Assembly: GCA_026398415.1 (NCBI GenBank)
Contig: JAPLSY010000086.1
Location: 1-64,000, forward strand
Length of the DNA: 64,000 nt
Direction of reading: 5' to 3'
DNA from: Kiritimatiellota bacterium
GTDB taxonomy: Bacteria; Verrucomicrobiota; Kiritimatiellia; JAAZAB01
This document shows positions 11,184-20,403 of this stretch, piece by piece (within the stretch, counting starts at the first letter, position 1; every line of letters starts with the position of its first letter). Both the position numbers and the translations under genes were made by a program. The notes under the pieces are model-generated. The model searched no databases. It saw nothing but the letters and a program-made list of their open reading frames with translations, and was not told the origin of the DNA.

Positions 11184-14100
11184 ATGTATCCGCCTGTATC
11201 ATCATCAGTTAAATTTCCGGAGATCGAACGTGAAATCCTGGCGTACTGGAAACAGAGCCGGATCTTCGAGCAATCCCTGCAAAAATCTGCGCGCGAAATG
11301 GTGTTCTACGATGGCCCGCCGTTTCCCACCGGGACGCCGCATTTCGGCACGATTTTCGTTTCCATCCTGAAGGATGCCCTGGCGCGCTATTTTACCATGG
11401 CGGGTTATTCCGTGCCGCGCCGCTGGGGCTGGGATTGCCACGGACTGCCGATCGAGAATGCCGTGGAGAAAAAGCTGGGGATCGGCGATAAATCGCAAAT
11501 CGAGAAACAACTGGGCGTGGCGGCCTTCAACAACGAATGCCGCAAGCTCGTTGCCGACTGCAATACCGCCTGGGAAAGCTACATCAATAAAATCGGCCGA
11601 TGGGTGGATTACGCGCATGCCTACCGGACGTTGGACCTGCCCTACATGGAATCCGTCCTGTGGGTCTTCAAGCAGTGTTACGATCAGGGCCTGATCTACA
11701 AGGATTACCGGGTTACGCCCTATTGTTATCATTGCGAAACTTCGCTGTCATTCTCCGACATCCGTGAATCCGATTCCACCCGGCCGCGCCAGGACCCGGA
11801 AGTCATCGTGCGCTTCAAGGCGCTTGACGCCGTGGCCGGAAAGCCGACCTGGTACCTGGCCTGGACCACGACGCCCTGGACGTTGATTTCCAACCTGGTG
11901 CTGGCGGTGGGTGCGGACTTTTCCTATGCCGCAGTGGAGCACGAGGGCGCCGTGTATATCATGGCCGAGGCGCTGGTACCAAAATGGGCCAAGCTCTTCG
12001 GCGGCAAGCCACATGTTGTCAAAACTTTTGTTGGCAGCGAATTAGTCGCGCGCCGCTACGAGCCGATTTTTCCATATTACCGCGACTTGGCAAAAGAAAA
12101 TTATTTCCGCATCCTGGCGGCCGATTTCGTTACGCTCGATGACGGGGTGGGGGTGGTCCATTGCGCGCCGGCTTTTGGCGAGGATGACTACTGGCTCTGT
12201 AAGCGCAACGGCCTGGGTGTGCGCAATCCTGTGGATGCCAAGGGGTGTTTTACGGCGGAAATCCCCGAATTCGCCGGGCAGAATGTGCACGCGGCCAACA
12301 AGGACGTGATCCGTGCTCTCAAGGCCAACGGCGCGCTGATGCATCACAGCACGATCGAGCATAACTATCCGCATTGCTGGCGCTGCCGCACGCCGCTGAT
12401 TTACCGCGCGATGGATGCATGGTATTTTGCCGTGGATAAAATCAAGGACCGGCTGCTCAAGCACAACGAGGAAATCAACTGGGTGCCGGAGCACGTCAAG
12501 CATGGCCGGTTCGGCAAGTGGCTGGAAGGCGCCCGTGACTGGAACATCTCGCGCTCGCGCTATTGGGGGACGCCCATCCCGGTCTGGGAATGCGAAGCCG
12601 CCGGCTGCGGCCAGCGCCGCGTACTGGGGTCGCTGGCGGAAATCAAGGACGCGGCCGGTGCCGTCGACACGGCAGGTGCCGCCGATGCGGCCGGGCGCGA
12701 GCTCACGGACCTGCACAAGGAATTTTTGGACGAAGTTGTCCTGAAATGCCCGGTGTGCGGCAAGCCGATGCGGCGCGTGCCGGAGGTGCTGGACTGCTGG
12801 TTCGAGTCCGGCGCAATGCCGTTTGGCCAGTGCCATTATCCTTTTGAAAACAAGGAGTGGTTCGAGAGCCATTTCCCGGCGGACTTCATCGTGGAGTATC
12901 CCGGCCAGATTCGCTGCTGGTTCTATTACCTGCATGTGCTGGCGGTGGCGCTCCTGGACCGTGCCGCGTTCAAGAACTGCCTGGTGCATGGCACACTGTT
13001 GGCGGAGGATGGCGGCAAAATTTCCAAGTCGAAAAAGAATTTCACGGACCCCATGGAACTCATTGACCGCTATGGCGCCGATGCCCTGCGTCTTTACCTG
13101 CTGGGGTCGCCGGCGGTAGTGATGGAAGATTTGGATTTCAAAAACGCCGGCGTCCACGACCAGATCAAGCAAGTACTCCTGCCGCTCTGGAACGCTTTTT
13201 CGTTTTTTGTCACCTATGCCAATGTGGACCAGTATGCCGGCGATCCCGCGCGGCAGCCGGAATCCACGCATGCGCTCGACCAGTGGATCCTGGCCAAGCT
13301 CTACCGTGCGGAACAGGAAGTCGGGCAGGCCTTTAAGACCTTTTATCTCAACCGCAGTCTGACGCCGGTAACGGCGTTCATCGAGGACCTGACCAACTGG
13401 TACATCCGCCAGTCGCGCGCCAGGTTCTGGGGTGGGGGATTGACGACCGACAAGCGGCAGGCCTATGACACGCTGTATTATGCGCTGGTGACCCTGCTGA
13501 AAATGCTGGCGCCATCGGCGCCGTTTGTGGCCGATTACCTCTACCGTCAATTGACGGGCGAAGCTTCCGTGCATTTGGCGGCGTGGCCGAAGGTACCGGA
13601 GCAATACCGGAACGATGCCTTAATTGAGGAAACCGGCGTGGCGCAGACGATCGTCTCGTTGGGACTGGCCCTGCGGCAGAAGGCCGGACTCCGCGTTCGC
13701 CAGCCTTTGCCCGGCATCCAGGTGGCCTTGCCCAGTTCCGTGGATTCCGGGGTAGTGGCCAGGCAGATGGACATTATCCGCAACGAATTGAACGTGAAGA
13801 CGGTGACCCTCCTGGCCGATCCCGGCGCGGTAGCAACCCTGCGGGCCACGCCCAATGCGCGCGTGCTGGGTCCCAAGTGGGGTCGCGCGGTGCAGGCTAT
13901 CATCAAGGCTGCCAAGGCCGGCCAACTGCGCGAACAGGGCGACAAGATCATTGTGTTCGAAGGGCCGCAAGAATGGGCCATTGACCGGCAGGATATTGAC
14001 CTCAGCTACCAGGGCAAGGACGGCATGGACGTGCTCGGCGACAAGGGCGTTTTGCTGGCCCTGGATAAGACCCTGACACCCGCCCTGCGCGAAGAAGGCA

Positions 14101-14339
14101 TTGCCAACGAACTGAATCGGATTATCCAGGACCTGCGCAAGACCGCCGGGTATGCCGTGAGCGACCGGATCGAGCTGACCATCGAGGGCGAACTGGATCC
14201 CGCCTGGTGCAAACATCTTCTGCAACTGGCGTTGGCCGAGTCGGCTGAACTCGGCGAAGCACAAGCCGATGCCACCAGTCGTGAAACGATCGAAGGCCGC
14301 GCCTTCCGCGTGTCTATTCGGAAAAAGAAGGAAGCGTAA
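11184..14339 (+). CDS. ileS: isoleucyl-tRNA synthetase, IleRS2-like
   Basis: This 1051-residue enzyme charges tRNA-Ile in the cytoplasm. The Rossmann core, editing domain (residues ~195-390), WCRCRTPLIYRAMDAWYF segment, KMSKS-type loop KISKSKK and anticodon-binding domain are in order. The length and segments such as WDCHGLPIE fit the second, eukaryote-like IleRS class, known elsewhere for mupirocin tolerance. The HIGH signature reads HFGT, so the second His is Thr. Between the paired Cys of the zinc region there is an Ala-rich hexapeptide repeat at 12646-12699. The ATG follows GGAGGCCAAGC. Confidence 0.9.
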   Translation: MYPPVSSSVKFPEIEREILAYWKQSRIFEQSLQKSAREMVFYDGPPFPTGTPHFGTIFVSILKDALARYFTMAGYSVPRRWGWDCHGLPIENAVEKKLGIGDKSQIEKQLGVAAFNNECRKLVADCNTAWESYINKIGRWVDYAHAYRTLDLPYMESVLWVFKQCYDQGLIYKDYRVTPYCYHCETSLSFSDIRESDSTRPRQDPEVIVRFKALDAVAGKPTWYLAWTTTPWTLISNLVLAVGADFSYAAVEHEGAVYIMAEALVPKWAKLFGGKPHVVKTFVGSELVARRYEPIFPYYRDLAKENYFRILAADFVTLDDGVGVVHCAPAFGEDDYWLCKRNGLGVRNPVDAKGCFTAEIPEFAGQNVHAANKDVIRALKANGALMHHSTIEHNYPHCWRCRTPLIYRAMDAWYFAVDKIKDRLLKHNEEINWVPEHVKHGRFGKWLEGARDWNISRSRYWGTPIPVWECEAAGCGQRRVLGSLAEIKDAAGAVDTAGAADAAGRELTDLHKEFLDEVVLKCPVCGKPMRRVPEVLDCWFESGAMPFGQCHYPFENKEWFESHFPADFIVEYPGQIRCWFYYLHVLAVALLDRAAFKNCLVHGTLLAEDGGKISKSKKNFTDPMELIDRYGADALRLYLLGSPAVVMEDLDFKNAGVHDQIKQVLLPLWNAFSFFVTYANVDQYAGDPARQPESTHALDQWILAKLYRAEQEVGQAFKTFYLNRSLTPVTAFIEDLTNWYIRQSRARFWGGGLTTDKRQAYDTLYYALVTLLKMLAPSAPFVADYLYRQLTGEASVHLAAWPKVPEQYRNDALIEETGVAQTIVSLGLALRQKAGLRVRQPLPGIQVALPSSVDSGVVARQMDIIRNELNVKTVTLLADPGAVATLRATPNARVLGPKWGRAVQAIIKAAKAGQLREQGDKIIVFEGPQEWAIDRQDIDLSYQGKDGMDVLGDKGVLLALDKTLTPALREEGIANELNRIIQDLRKTAGYAVSDRIELTIEGELDPAWCKHLLQLALAESAELGEAQADATSRETIEGRAFRVSIRKKKEA
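12646..12699. repeat. in-frame 18-bp minisatellite in ileS
   Basis: Three degenerate 18-bp units encode KDAAGA, VDTAGA and ADAAGR between LAEI and ELTDLHKEF. The segment lies in a connective/zinc region where length variation could be tolerated. A similar 18-bp repeat is found in gltB. Confidence 0.5.
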
Positions 14340-14395
14340 CATATTTAGGAAGCTGCTCGAATATGTCGGCAATGTCATAAAAGGAGGGTGCGGCT

Positions 14396-15223
14396 ATGAA
14401 ACGATTGTTGAAAGTTGTCATTGGTGTGGTAGTTGTGCTGGCAATACTGCTGGTGGCGTTGGCCGTGTTTGCCGGGCATATTGTCAAGGGCGCCGTCAAC
14501 ACCGCCGGCCCCAAGGCGCTTGGCGTGCCTATGTCGCTCAAGGGCGTGAACGTTAATTTGCTGAACGGCAACTTCGAGTTGGATGAACTGGTCATTGGCA
14601 ACCCGGAAGGATTCAAGACGCCCTCGGCAATTCGTGTGCAGAAAGTGACGGTGGCCGTGAAAATGGCCTCGCTCTTCTCACGCGTGCTGGTCATTGACCG
14701 CATCTACGTGGGCGGTCCGGAAATTACCTACGAAGTCGGACTGAAGGGCAGCAACATCGGGGCAATTCAGGACAAGGCGGCGCCATCCAAGCCGTCCGCC
14801 GAGCAGCCTAAACCGGTTGATAAGCCGGCCAAGGAAGCCAAGAAGGTCTTAATCAATGATTTTCTAATCGAGAGCGGCAAAATTAACGTCAGTACCATCG
14901 GCATGGTCGGAAATGATGTGACGATTCCTCTGCCCACGATCCATCTTACGGATATCGGCAAGGAATCGGATGGCGCCACCCCGCAAGAAGTCATCACCCA
15001 GGTGTTTGGCGCGATCGGCAGCACGGTCGGTAGCTCAGCGTCGGGGATTGGCAAGGGGCTTGAGGCGATTGGGCAGGGCGCGGTTGATACCGGGAAAGCC
15101 GTAGGCGAAAACGCTGTAGGCGCCGGCAAAGCCTTAGGGGAAGGCGCCGTGGATGCGGGCAAAGCTGCAGGCAAAGGCGCAAGCGAGGCCCTGGGAAGCG
15201 TTGGCGGACTACTGAAAAAATAA
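14396..15223 (+). CDS. AsmA-like single-pass membrane protein with hendecad tail
   Basis: This 275-residue protein starts with a membrane helix (residues ~5-28) and then an AsmA/DUF748-like segment with LGVPMSLKGVNVNLLNGNFELDELVIGNP and later VLIDRIYVGGPEITYE. Such proteins face the periplasm and are linked to envelope lipid traffic or outer-membrane assembly. The last ~60 residues are 11-residue repeats of the AVDAGKAAGKG type, giving an amphipathic LEA-like helix. A strong AAAGGAGG precedes the ATG. It follows ileS by 56 bp and converges on the nucleoside transporter. The exact role is unknown. Confidence 0.65.
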   Translation: MKRLLKVVIGVVVVLAILLVALAVFAGHIVKGAVNTAGPKALGVPMSLKGVNVNLLNGNFELDELVIGNPEGFKTPSAIRVQKVTVAVKMASLFSRVLVIDRIYVGGPEITYEVGLKGSNIGAIQDKAAPSKPSAEQPKPVDKPAKEAKKVLINDFLIESGKINVSTIGMVGNDVTIPLPTIHLTDIGKESDGATPQEVITQVFGAIGSTVGSSASGIGKGLEAIGQGAVDTGKAVGENAVGAGKALGEGAVDAGKAAGKGASEALGSVGGLLKK

Positions 15224-15243
15224 GACAGCGAGGCCGCTTGACA

Positions 15244-16563
15244 TCAGGGCGGGGGCTGGGCTTGGCTAATGGCTGAGGATGGCTGGGAAGTTTGTGCTGC
15301 CGGCGCCAGCTTCAAAAGAGGGGTGCCGGATTCATGGAAGAAAACGCCGGCCACGGCGCCAGTCATCAGGCATGCCAGCGTGGCGGCCAGCAGTGCCCTG
15401 GGGCCCACGGCCACAATATCCTTGCGCCGTTCCGGCGCCAGCGAAACGATGCCGCCGACAAATATTGCCAGCGAAGCGATATGGGCGAAGCCGCACAAGG
15501 CATAGGCCATGATCACCGCCGTCCGCGGATCGGTCATCTGTCCGGTCCGGATGCCCAGTGCCAGATTTTGGTAGGCTGGCACTTCCGTCATGATCAGCCG
15601 CTGTCCCAACAGATTGGCCGCAAATGGCGCATCGGATGTCGGGATGCCCATGGCCAGCGCCAGGGGATAAAAGACATAGCCCAGGATCGTGGTCAAGGAG
15701 CCGTGGCCGCCGGTCAGCGCGCCGATCAGCAGGTCGGCCAGCGCCAAAAGTCCCAGGAACGCCACCAGCAGGGCGACAATCCCGCCAACCAGTTTAAGCC
15801 CGGCCATGGCGCCGCTGACGATGGCATCGATCCAACTGGCGTCCTCGGGAGGTTCCATGTGCACGTGTAATCCGAGCGTGACAGGCTGCTCCTCCTCCGG
15901 GACAACCAGCTTGGACATTATCAGTGCCGCCGGCGCAGACATAATCGAGGCGGCGATCAGGTGCCCAGCAATGGTTGGAAAGGTGTCAACCAGAAACAAC
16001 ACGTAAATGCCCATGGTGCTGGAGGCCACTGTGGCCATGCCTGCCGTAAGGATCGTGCAGTATTCGGAACGCGTCATGCGCGGGAGATAGGGGCGGATGG
16101 CGGTGACCGATTCGATGCCGACAAAAATGTTGCTGGCCGTGCAGAGGCTTTCCGCGCCGCTGACCCGCATCAGGCGGGTGAAAAGCCGCGCAAAGCCGCA
16201 GATGATCAACGGCATTACCCGCCAGAAATAGAGCAGTCCCATCAGCGCCGAAAAGAAGATGACGATGGGAAAAGCCTGGGTGAACAGGACAAATCCCACG
16301 ACCTTGGAATCGGCCAGGCTGCCGAACACGAACTTCTGGCCGGCCTGCGCGGTCTCCAGGAGTTTCAATATCCAGTCGTTCATCCGCATGAATACGTTCT
16401 GGCTGGCGGGGACCATGAAGATTAACGCCCCCAGAATCAGTTGCAGTGCCAGGCCCCAGGAGATCAGCCGGAGATTCAAGCGCCGATGATTGGTTGAACA
16501 GGCCCAGGCCGGCAGCATGCACAGAAACAAACCCAAAACACTGATGATATTATAGCGGTCCAT
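15244..16563 (-). CDS. concentrative nucleoside transporter (CNT/NupC family)
   Basis: The protein is a multi-pass membrane symporter of the CNT family, which imports nucleosides with Na+ or H+. Typical segments are SALMGLLYFWRVMPLIICGFA, the Glu-bearing SGAESLCTASNIFVGIESVTAIRPYLPRMTRSE and ASIMSAPAALIMSKLVVPEEE. The ATG at 16563 (MDRYNII) is preferred; a TTG at 16587 would add eight residues. The C-terminus has a soluble Ser/Gln/Pro-rich tail. It is the last gene of the minus-strand run. Confidence 0.85.
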   Translation of the reverse strand: MDRYNIISVLGLFLCMLPAWACSTNHRRLNLRLISWGLALQLILGALIFMVPASQNVFMRMNDWILKLLETAQAGQKFVFGSLADSKVVGFVLFTQAFPIVIFFSALMGLLYFWRVMPLIICGFARLFTRLMRVSGAESLCTASNIFVGIESVTAIRPYLPRMTRSEYCTILTAGMATVASSTMGIYVLFLVDTFPTIAGHLIAASIMSAPAALIMSKLVVPEEEQPVTLGLHVHMEPPEDASWIDAIVSGAMAGLKLVGGIVALLVAFLGLLALADLLIGALTGGHGSLTTILGYVFYPLALAMGIPTSDAPFAANLLGQRLIMTEVPAYQNLALGIRTGQMTDPRTAVIMAYALCGFAHIASLAIFVGGIVSLAPERRKDIVAVGPRALLAATLACLMTGAVAGVFFHESGTPLLKLAPAAQTSQPSSAISQAQPPP

Positions 16564-16623
16564 GAGAGGCGGACAGGATAGCGGCAATGTTTCGGATTTT
16601 CAAATTTTAAATATTATTGCATC

Positions 16624-17145
16624 TTAGCCGGGTCGGCTGTCCAACCGGGTTTGGATGGCGCGATACATGCGCGCCAGCGCTTCCCGGTCCTCGTCTTTTT
16701 TCAAGACGGCAATGCCGCGCTGGAAAATAACCTTGGCGCGTTCCGGATCGTGGAGATTGACGATCGCAATATCGATCATCTCGACGTAGGGCTGCACTTC
16801 CTGGGAATGTTCCTCGGCGATTTTCTCGAATCCGGCCATGGCCTCTTCATAGAGTCCGCGCGCGCGTTTGGACTGGGGAATACTGTATTGCGGTTGCGGG
16901 CGATCATATTGTGCGCTCGGCCAGAACAGATTGCCGGTTGGTTCCGCGAAGAGTTCGGCTAAGGGGAAGGCAAGGATGACGGCGCCTAATATAATGGGGG
17001 CGAACCCAATGATGACGGCCCCAATATTGCCTTGACGCAGGAGATAAAATCCGGCCAAAAATAATAAGGCGGCCAGGATAAGCCGCTTAAGCAGGCGGAA
17101 AAAGAGATCCCCATACCGGTCAACTGATTTTTGACGATGTTTCAT
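16624..17145 (-). CDS. membrane-anchored protein with TPR-like tail
   Basis: The 173-residue protein has a basic N-terminus, two hydrophobic helices (about residues 20-65) and a soluble helical C-terminal half. That half, with ARGLYEEAMAGFEKIAEEH and PERAKVIFQRGIAVLKKDEDREALARMYRAI, resembles one or two TPR units. No known family is recognised. It is preceded by an inverted repeat (17209-17301) that separates it from the next gene upstream. Confidence 0.6.
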   Translation of the reverse strand: MKHRQKSVDRYGDLFFRLLKRLILAALLFLAGFYLLRQGNIGAVIIGFAPIILGAVILAFPLAELFAEPTGNLFWPSAQYDRPQPQYSIPQSKRARGLYEEAMAGFEKIAEEHSQEVQPYVEMIDIAIVNLHDPERAKVIFQRGIAVLKKDEDREALARMYRAIQTRLDSRPG

Positions 17146-17208
17146 GTCCTGACACAGGTTGTGTCAATAATGGAAGGGTATCATTTCTTGGCCTAATTCG
17201 GATATTTC

Positions 17209-17301
17209 TCACACAAAGGCACAAAGACACAAAGTTAATTATTTTGAATCCGGTTTTTCTGATGCAAATCCAAACTTTGTGAGCTTTGTGGCTTTGTGTG
17301 A
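17209..17301. repeat. inverted repeat with CACAAAG tandem units
   Basis: The left arm (17209-17236) is made of CACAAAG units; the right arm (17273-17301) is its complement built of CTTTGTG units. A 36-base spacer lies between them. It lies in the 169-bp gap between two minus-strand genes and could form a long hairpin, possibly a transcriptional barrier. Confidence 0.6.
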
Positions 17302-17314
17302 TGTTTTTCTTCGC

Positions 17315-18709
17315 TTAACGCGCGCATTTCCAGACTATATCATAAGGCTCTTTGCCCGTAACTTTATTGCCGGTCGGCTTGGGCGTGCCGTTGTCGTCCT
17401 GCTGATTGGGACCCAGGCTGTAGAGCATGAATCCGCCGTCAACCTTGCGATAGATTAACGCTTTCCCGGTGAAGGGATCAACCGGAATATTTTCCAGGAA
17501 TTCCGGCGCCAGCTTGTCCAGTGTATCCGGGTAGGCCCCGTTTTTCTGCTTGAACAGTTTTAAGCCAAGTCCCACCCGGGCCACAGCGATGGCGGCGTCA
17601 TGCTCGGCTTTTCTCGTGGGAACCCGGTCTAAGCTTGGAAATATCAAGCGCGTCAGGATGCAATAGCGGGGAATCTGTTGATCGGTCGGATGATTACGGA
17701 TCGTTTCGGCTGCCTTCCAGTAAGGAACTTTATAGTAATCTTGAACTTGGGACATCAATTTCAAATAAACAGTGAAATCTTTTTTTAAGATTGGCGCATA
17801 TGGATATTTCAATCCCCATACGAGCCATCGCGGGACGTTCATCTCCGTGGATAACAGCGGGTTAAGATCGCGGAAGGAACCATGCTGGAGAGTCTGAAAA
17901 CACCATAATCCAATCCCAACCCGCTCGGCATCCATGGCGCGAATCCATGGTGTGGCATCGGTGTGCTGCGCCAATTCCGCGATCAGGGCGCGAGCTTGAT
18001 CGGCCGGGACATCGGTTTTGTCCGCTATGCGCTCCATACAATCAATCATTATTAAATCGCAAGCGATGCGCACTAACTGGCTAATCAGGGTCGGTTGCTG
18101 GTTTAATAGATCAGCCAGCTTAAGCTCTTCCTGAACGGTCGAAAATGCTTCATCAGTATTCCCGTTTTGAGCAGTCAGTTCGGCCTTGATGCTCAGAAAC
18201 CGGGCTATTTGCCGGACCGAACCCAGGTTGGGCAAAATCATGCCCGGTCCGGCCTCATACTTCAAGTTGGAATTGTAGCCGGGTTTTTGCGAGGCTTCGC
18301 GCAAGACGGTGAAAAGCTGTTGCATCTCCGGTGCCTGGATCAGGCGCGGCAGAGCTTCGCGGTGCGCGGCTGGCCAAGTGGAAATATCCGCCGTCTGATT
18401 AGAGTTAATCAGGCCGGAAAACTCTTTGATTGCCGGCGCCGCCTTCGGGGGCGGATTAGTGTAAAAGCCATAACCCATCAATTCAGCGGCTTTCTGAAAG
18501 AGCGGGGCCACGTTTTGGTCATCCGGAACCGGTGTGGGCTGGATTTCGGCGATGGTCAGCGCCCGGCCCTCGGCCTTTTGCTGGGCCAGGGTTTGCCGGA
18601 GTTCGCGGCCGAAGATTACGTTCATGATGAGCGAAGCCAGGATTATTAAAACCAGCAACGTGCCAATGCCAATTCCCAGCCACTTCATGATTTTTCTAAC
18701 GATTTTCAT
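17315..18709 (-). CDS. membrane-anchored protein with type II secretion G-like C-terminus
   Basis: This ~464-residue protein has an N-terminal membrane anchor (residues ~8-32) and a long helical region rich in TPR-like pairs. Its last ~90 residues read GLKLFKQKNGAYPDTLDKL, then VDPFTGKALIYRK and YSLGPNQQDD. That ending is characteristic of the pseudopilin G-like C-terminal domain common in Planctomycetes and Verrucomicrobia proteins. The GGAGG site is 6 bases before the ATG at 18709, which is preferred over the ATG at 18715. It follows the ECF sigma and anti-sigma-like genes on the same strand, suggesting a regulated set. Function unknown. Confidence 0.65.
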   Translation of the reverse strand: MKIVRKIMKWLGIGIGTLLVLIILASLIMNVIFGRELRQTLAQQKAEGRALTIAEIQPTPVPDDQNVAPLFQKAAELMGYGFYTNPPPKAAPAIKEFSGLINSNQTADISTWPAAHREALPRLIQAPEMQQLFTVLREASQKPGYNSNLKYEAGPGMILPNLGSVRQIARFLSIKAELTAQNGNTDEAFSTVQEELKLADLLNQQPTLISQLVRIACDLIMIDCMERIADKTDVPADQARALIAELAQHTDATPWIRAMDAERVGIGLWCFQTLQHGSFRDLNPLLSTEMNVPRWLVWGLKYPYAPILKKDFTVYLKLMSQVQDYYKVPYWKAAETIRNHPTDQQIPRYCILTRLIFPSLDRVPTRKAEHDAAIAVARVGLGLKLFKQKNGAYPDTLDKLAPEFLENIPVDPFTGKALIYRKVDGGFMLYSLGPNQQDDNGTPKPTGNKVTGKEPYDIVWKCAR

Positions 18710-18797
18710 GGTCATCCTCCATTTTGTTGATGAGACTATTTACCGCGGATTACACGGATACTGCGGACAAGCCCGCGATGGTGGTTCAGCCCCCTCT

Positions 18798-18905
<108 letters not shown>

Positions 18906-18988
18906 CCACTCTTCATATCAGTGTCATCCGTGATATCCGTGGTAAAATTTCTTTTGACCTGCCACCGGAAAGTAGTTGCATGAATTTT

Positions 18989-19417
18989 CTATAATAACTC
19001 CGTTGCCTGCAGTAACTGGTTTTTCTGGCGCAGAAATTCATTAATATCGCCCTTGGGCTCAGACCGCATCGCCAGTGTCCGCAACCGTCGGACAACCTTG
19101 GGGTCGCGGCCTAATTCGGCATATAATTGCTCAATGGCGGTCGGCGTGTCGTCGAGTGCCGGGGCTTTTTCCGCAATCAATTCGGCTGTCCAGCGCTGGT
19201 CCAACGAAGTAACGATGCCGTTCGATAGGAGCAGCAATGCCGCGGCGGCGGCATAATAGGCGGGCCAGCGCCAAGTGCTCCAGGCCCAGATCGACTGCGC
19301 TGGCGGCGTCTCGTTCCAGGCGGCGCGCGAAGTGGTCAGGACGCGGGTGCGCAAGGCCGCCGGTGAATCTTTCAGCTTGAACCGCGAAAGAATTTTTTCA
19401 ATCTCGGGATTGTTCAT
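18989..19417 (-). CDS. small membrane protein, likely anti-sigma factor
   Basis: The 142-residue protein lies just downstream of an ECF sigma gene. It has a soluble N-terminal segment (SRFKLKDSPAALRTRVLTTSRAAW), one membrane helix (residues ~50-68, YYAAAAALLLLSNGIV) and a helical outside segment. That topology fits an anti-sigma factor, but the usual Cys/His zinc motif is absent, so the call rests on position and topology. GAGGAC precedes the ATG. Confidence 0.5.
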   Translation of the reverse strand: MNNPEIEKILSRFKLKDSPAALRTRVLTTSRAAWNETPPAQSIWAWSTWRWPAYYAAAAALLLLSNGIVTSLDQRWTAELIAEKAPALDDTPTAIEQLYAELGRDPKVVRRLRTLAMRSEPKGDINEFLRQKNQLLQATELL

Positions 19418-19478
19418 TTTTGTCCTCGCGCCAGATTATTCTTGCTCAAATCTGTTTGTTTTATGGCGAACATTTTTT

Positions 19479-19597
19479 TTGACAGGATTAACAGGATTTT
19501 CCGCCGGAGGCGGATCCGCCTTGGGCTGGAACTGGATTAAGTAAACCGACAATGAATGCTTGCCTTTCCCTGATCCCAATCCTGTAAATCCTGTCAA
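19479..19597. repeat. inverted repeat, 20-bp arms
   Basis: TTGACAGGATTAACAGGATT (19479-19498) pairs with the sequence at 19578-19597 with one mismatch. The 79-bp interior contains a GGCGGATCCGCC palindrome. It fills the gap between the sigma gene and the anti-sigma-like gene and may weaken readthrough. Confidence 0.65.
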
Positions 19598-19601
19598 GAT
19601 T

Positions 19602-20135
19602 TCAAATATCTTTGGATAGCTTCCTGTGTAATTTTGCCATGGCATAGCGGTAGCGGCTGGCCGCCGTATTAAGCGAAATATTTTGTGCCCGGGCAATTTC
19701 CTCAAAAGTCATGTCTTCCAGGTATTTCATGTTAACGACTTCCCTCTGTTTGAAGGGTAGGGCTAGGAGCGCCTGAAGAACTTCCGCTCCGCCTTCCTGC
19801 TGGTCGGGCTGTTTTGTATCGCTGACCAGGACATTCAGATAATCCTCAATATTTTCCGTTTGTTGTGGTCGGTTGCTCAAGGTGTCCCGGGTCAGGTTGC
19901 GTGCCATGGCGAATAAATACCCAACCATGTTTTCGACTTTCAGCAAGTTCCGACGCTTTTTGGCCAATCGAATAAAAAGTTCCTGGATCACGTCTTGCAC
20001 CTCCGGTTCCGAGCCCAACAAGCCCAGCACGTAATGGTAGAGCCGTTGTCCCAGGCTGTCATAAATGATATCCAGGGCGGTCGGATCATCCTTTTGGATG
20101 AGGTCTTTAATGCGTTGGATAGGCAGTTCATCCAT
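19602..20135 (-). CDS. ECF-type RNA polymerase sigma factor
   Basis: This 177-residue sigma-70 family protein has region 2 (DIIYDSLGQRLYHYVLGLLGSEPEVQDVIQELFIRLAK, NMVGYLFAMARN) at residues ~20-90. Region 4 (LLALPFKQREVVNMKYLEDMTFEEIARAQNISLNTAASRYRYAMAKL) is at ~125-170. It directs RNA polymerase to a private promoter set. It is read away from the GH4 gene, and the anti-sigma-like gene follows at 184 bp. Similar ECF plus non-zinc partner pairs are common in PVC genomes. Confidence 0.85.
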   Translation of the reverse strand: MDELPIQRIKDLIQKDDPTALDIIYDSLGQRLYHYVLGLLGSEPEVQDVIQELFIRLAKKRRNLLKVENMVGYLFAMARNLTRDTLSNRPQQTENIEDYLNVLVSDTKQPDQQEGGAEVLQALLALPFKQREVVNMKYLEDMTFEEIARAQNISLNTAASRYRYAMAKLHRKLSKDI

Positions 20136-20403
20136 AATCCGGACTCCGACCTTCAGTAATAAAGACTGTTTGGCACCCTAAATTTGTCTAATTATTTTTT
20201 AACATGACAGTGCCTTAAGCATCGGTAACCGTTGAGAAAAACAATAATCTTACCACATATGTCACGGATATGGATGTTTCGCGGGCCAATCTATGCCATT
20301 GCATTCTGCCATAATACGCATTATAAGTCGCCGGGAAAGAGCGGATGCCATTTGCCGTGATTTTGCCTCATGGACTGATTCGTTAATAAGGAAAAATAAA
20401 ATT

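Noticed and set aside
20168..20190. TTTGGCACCC as a second sigma54 promoter
   Set aside because: The required GC 12 bases downstream of GG is TT, so it does not fit.
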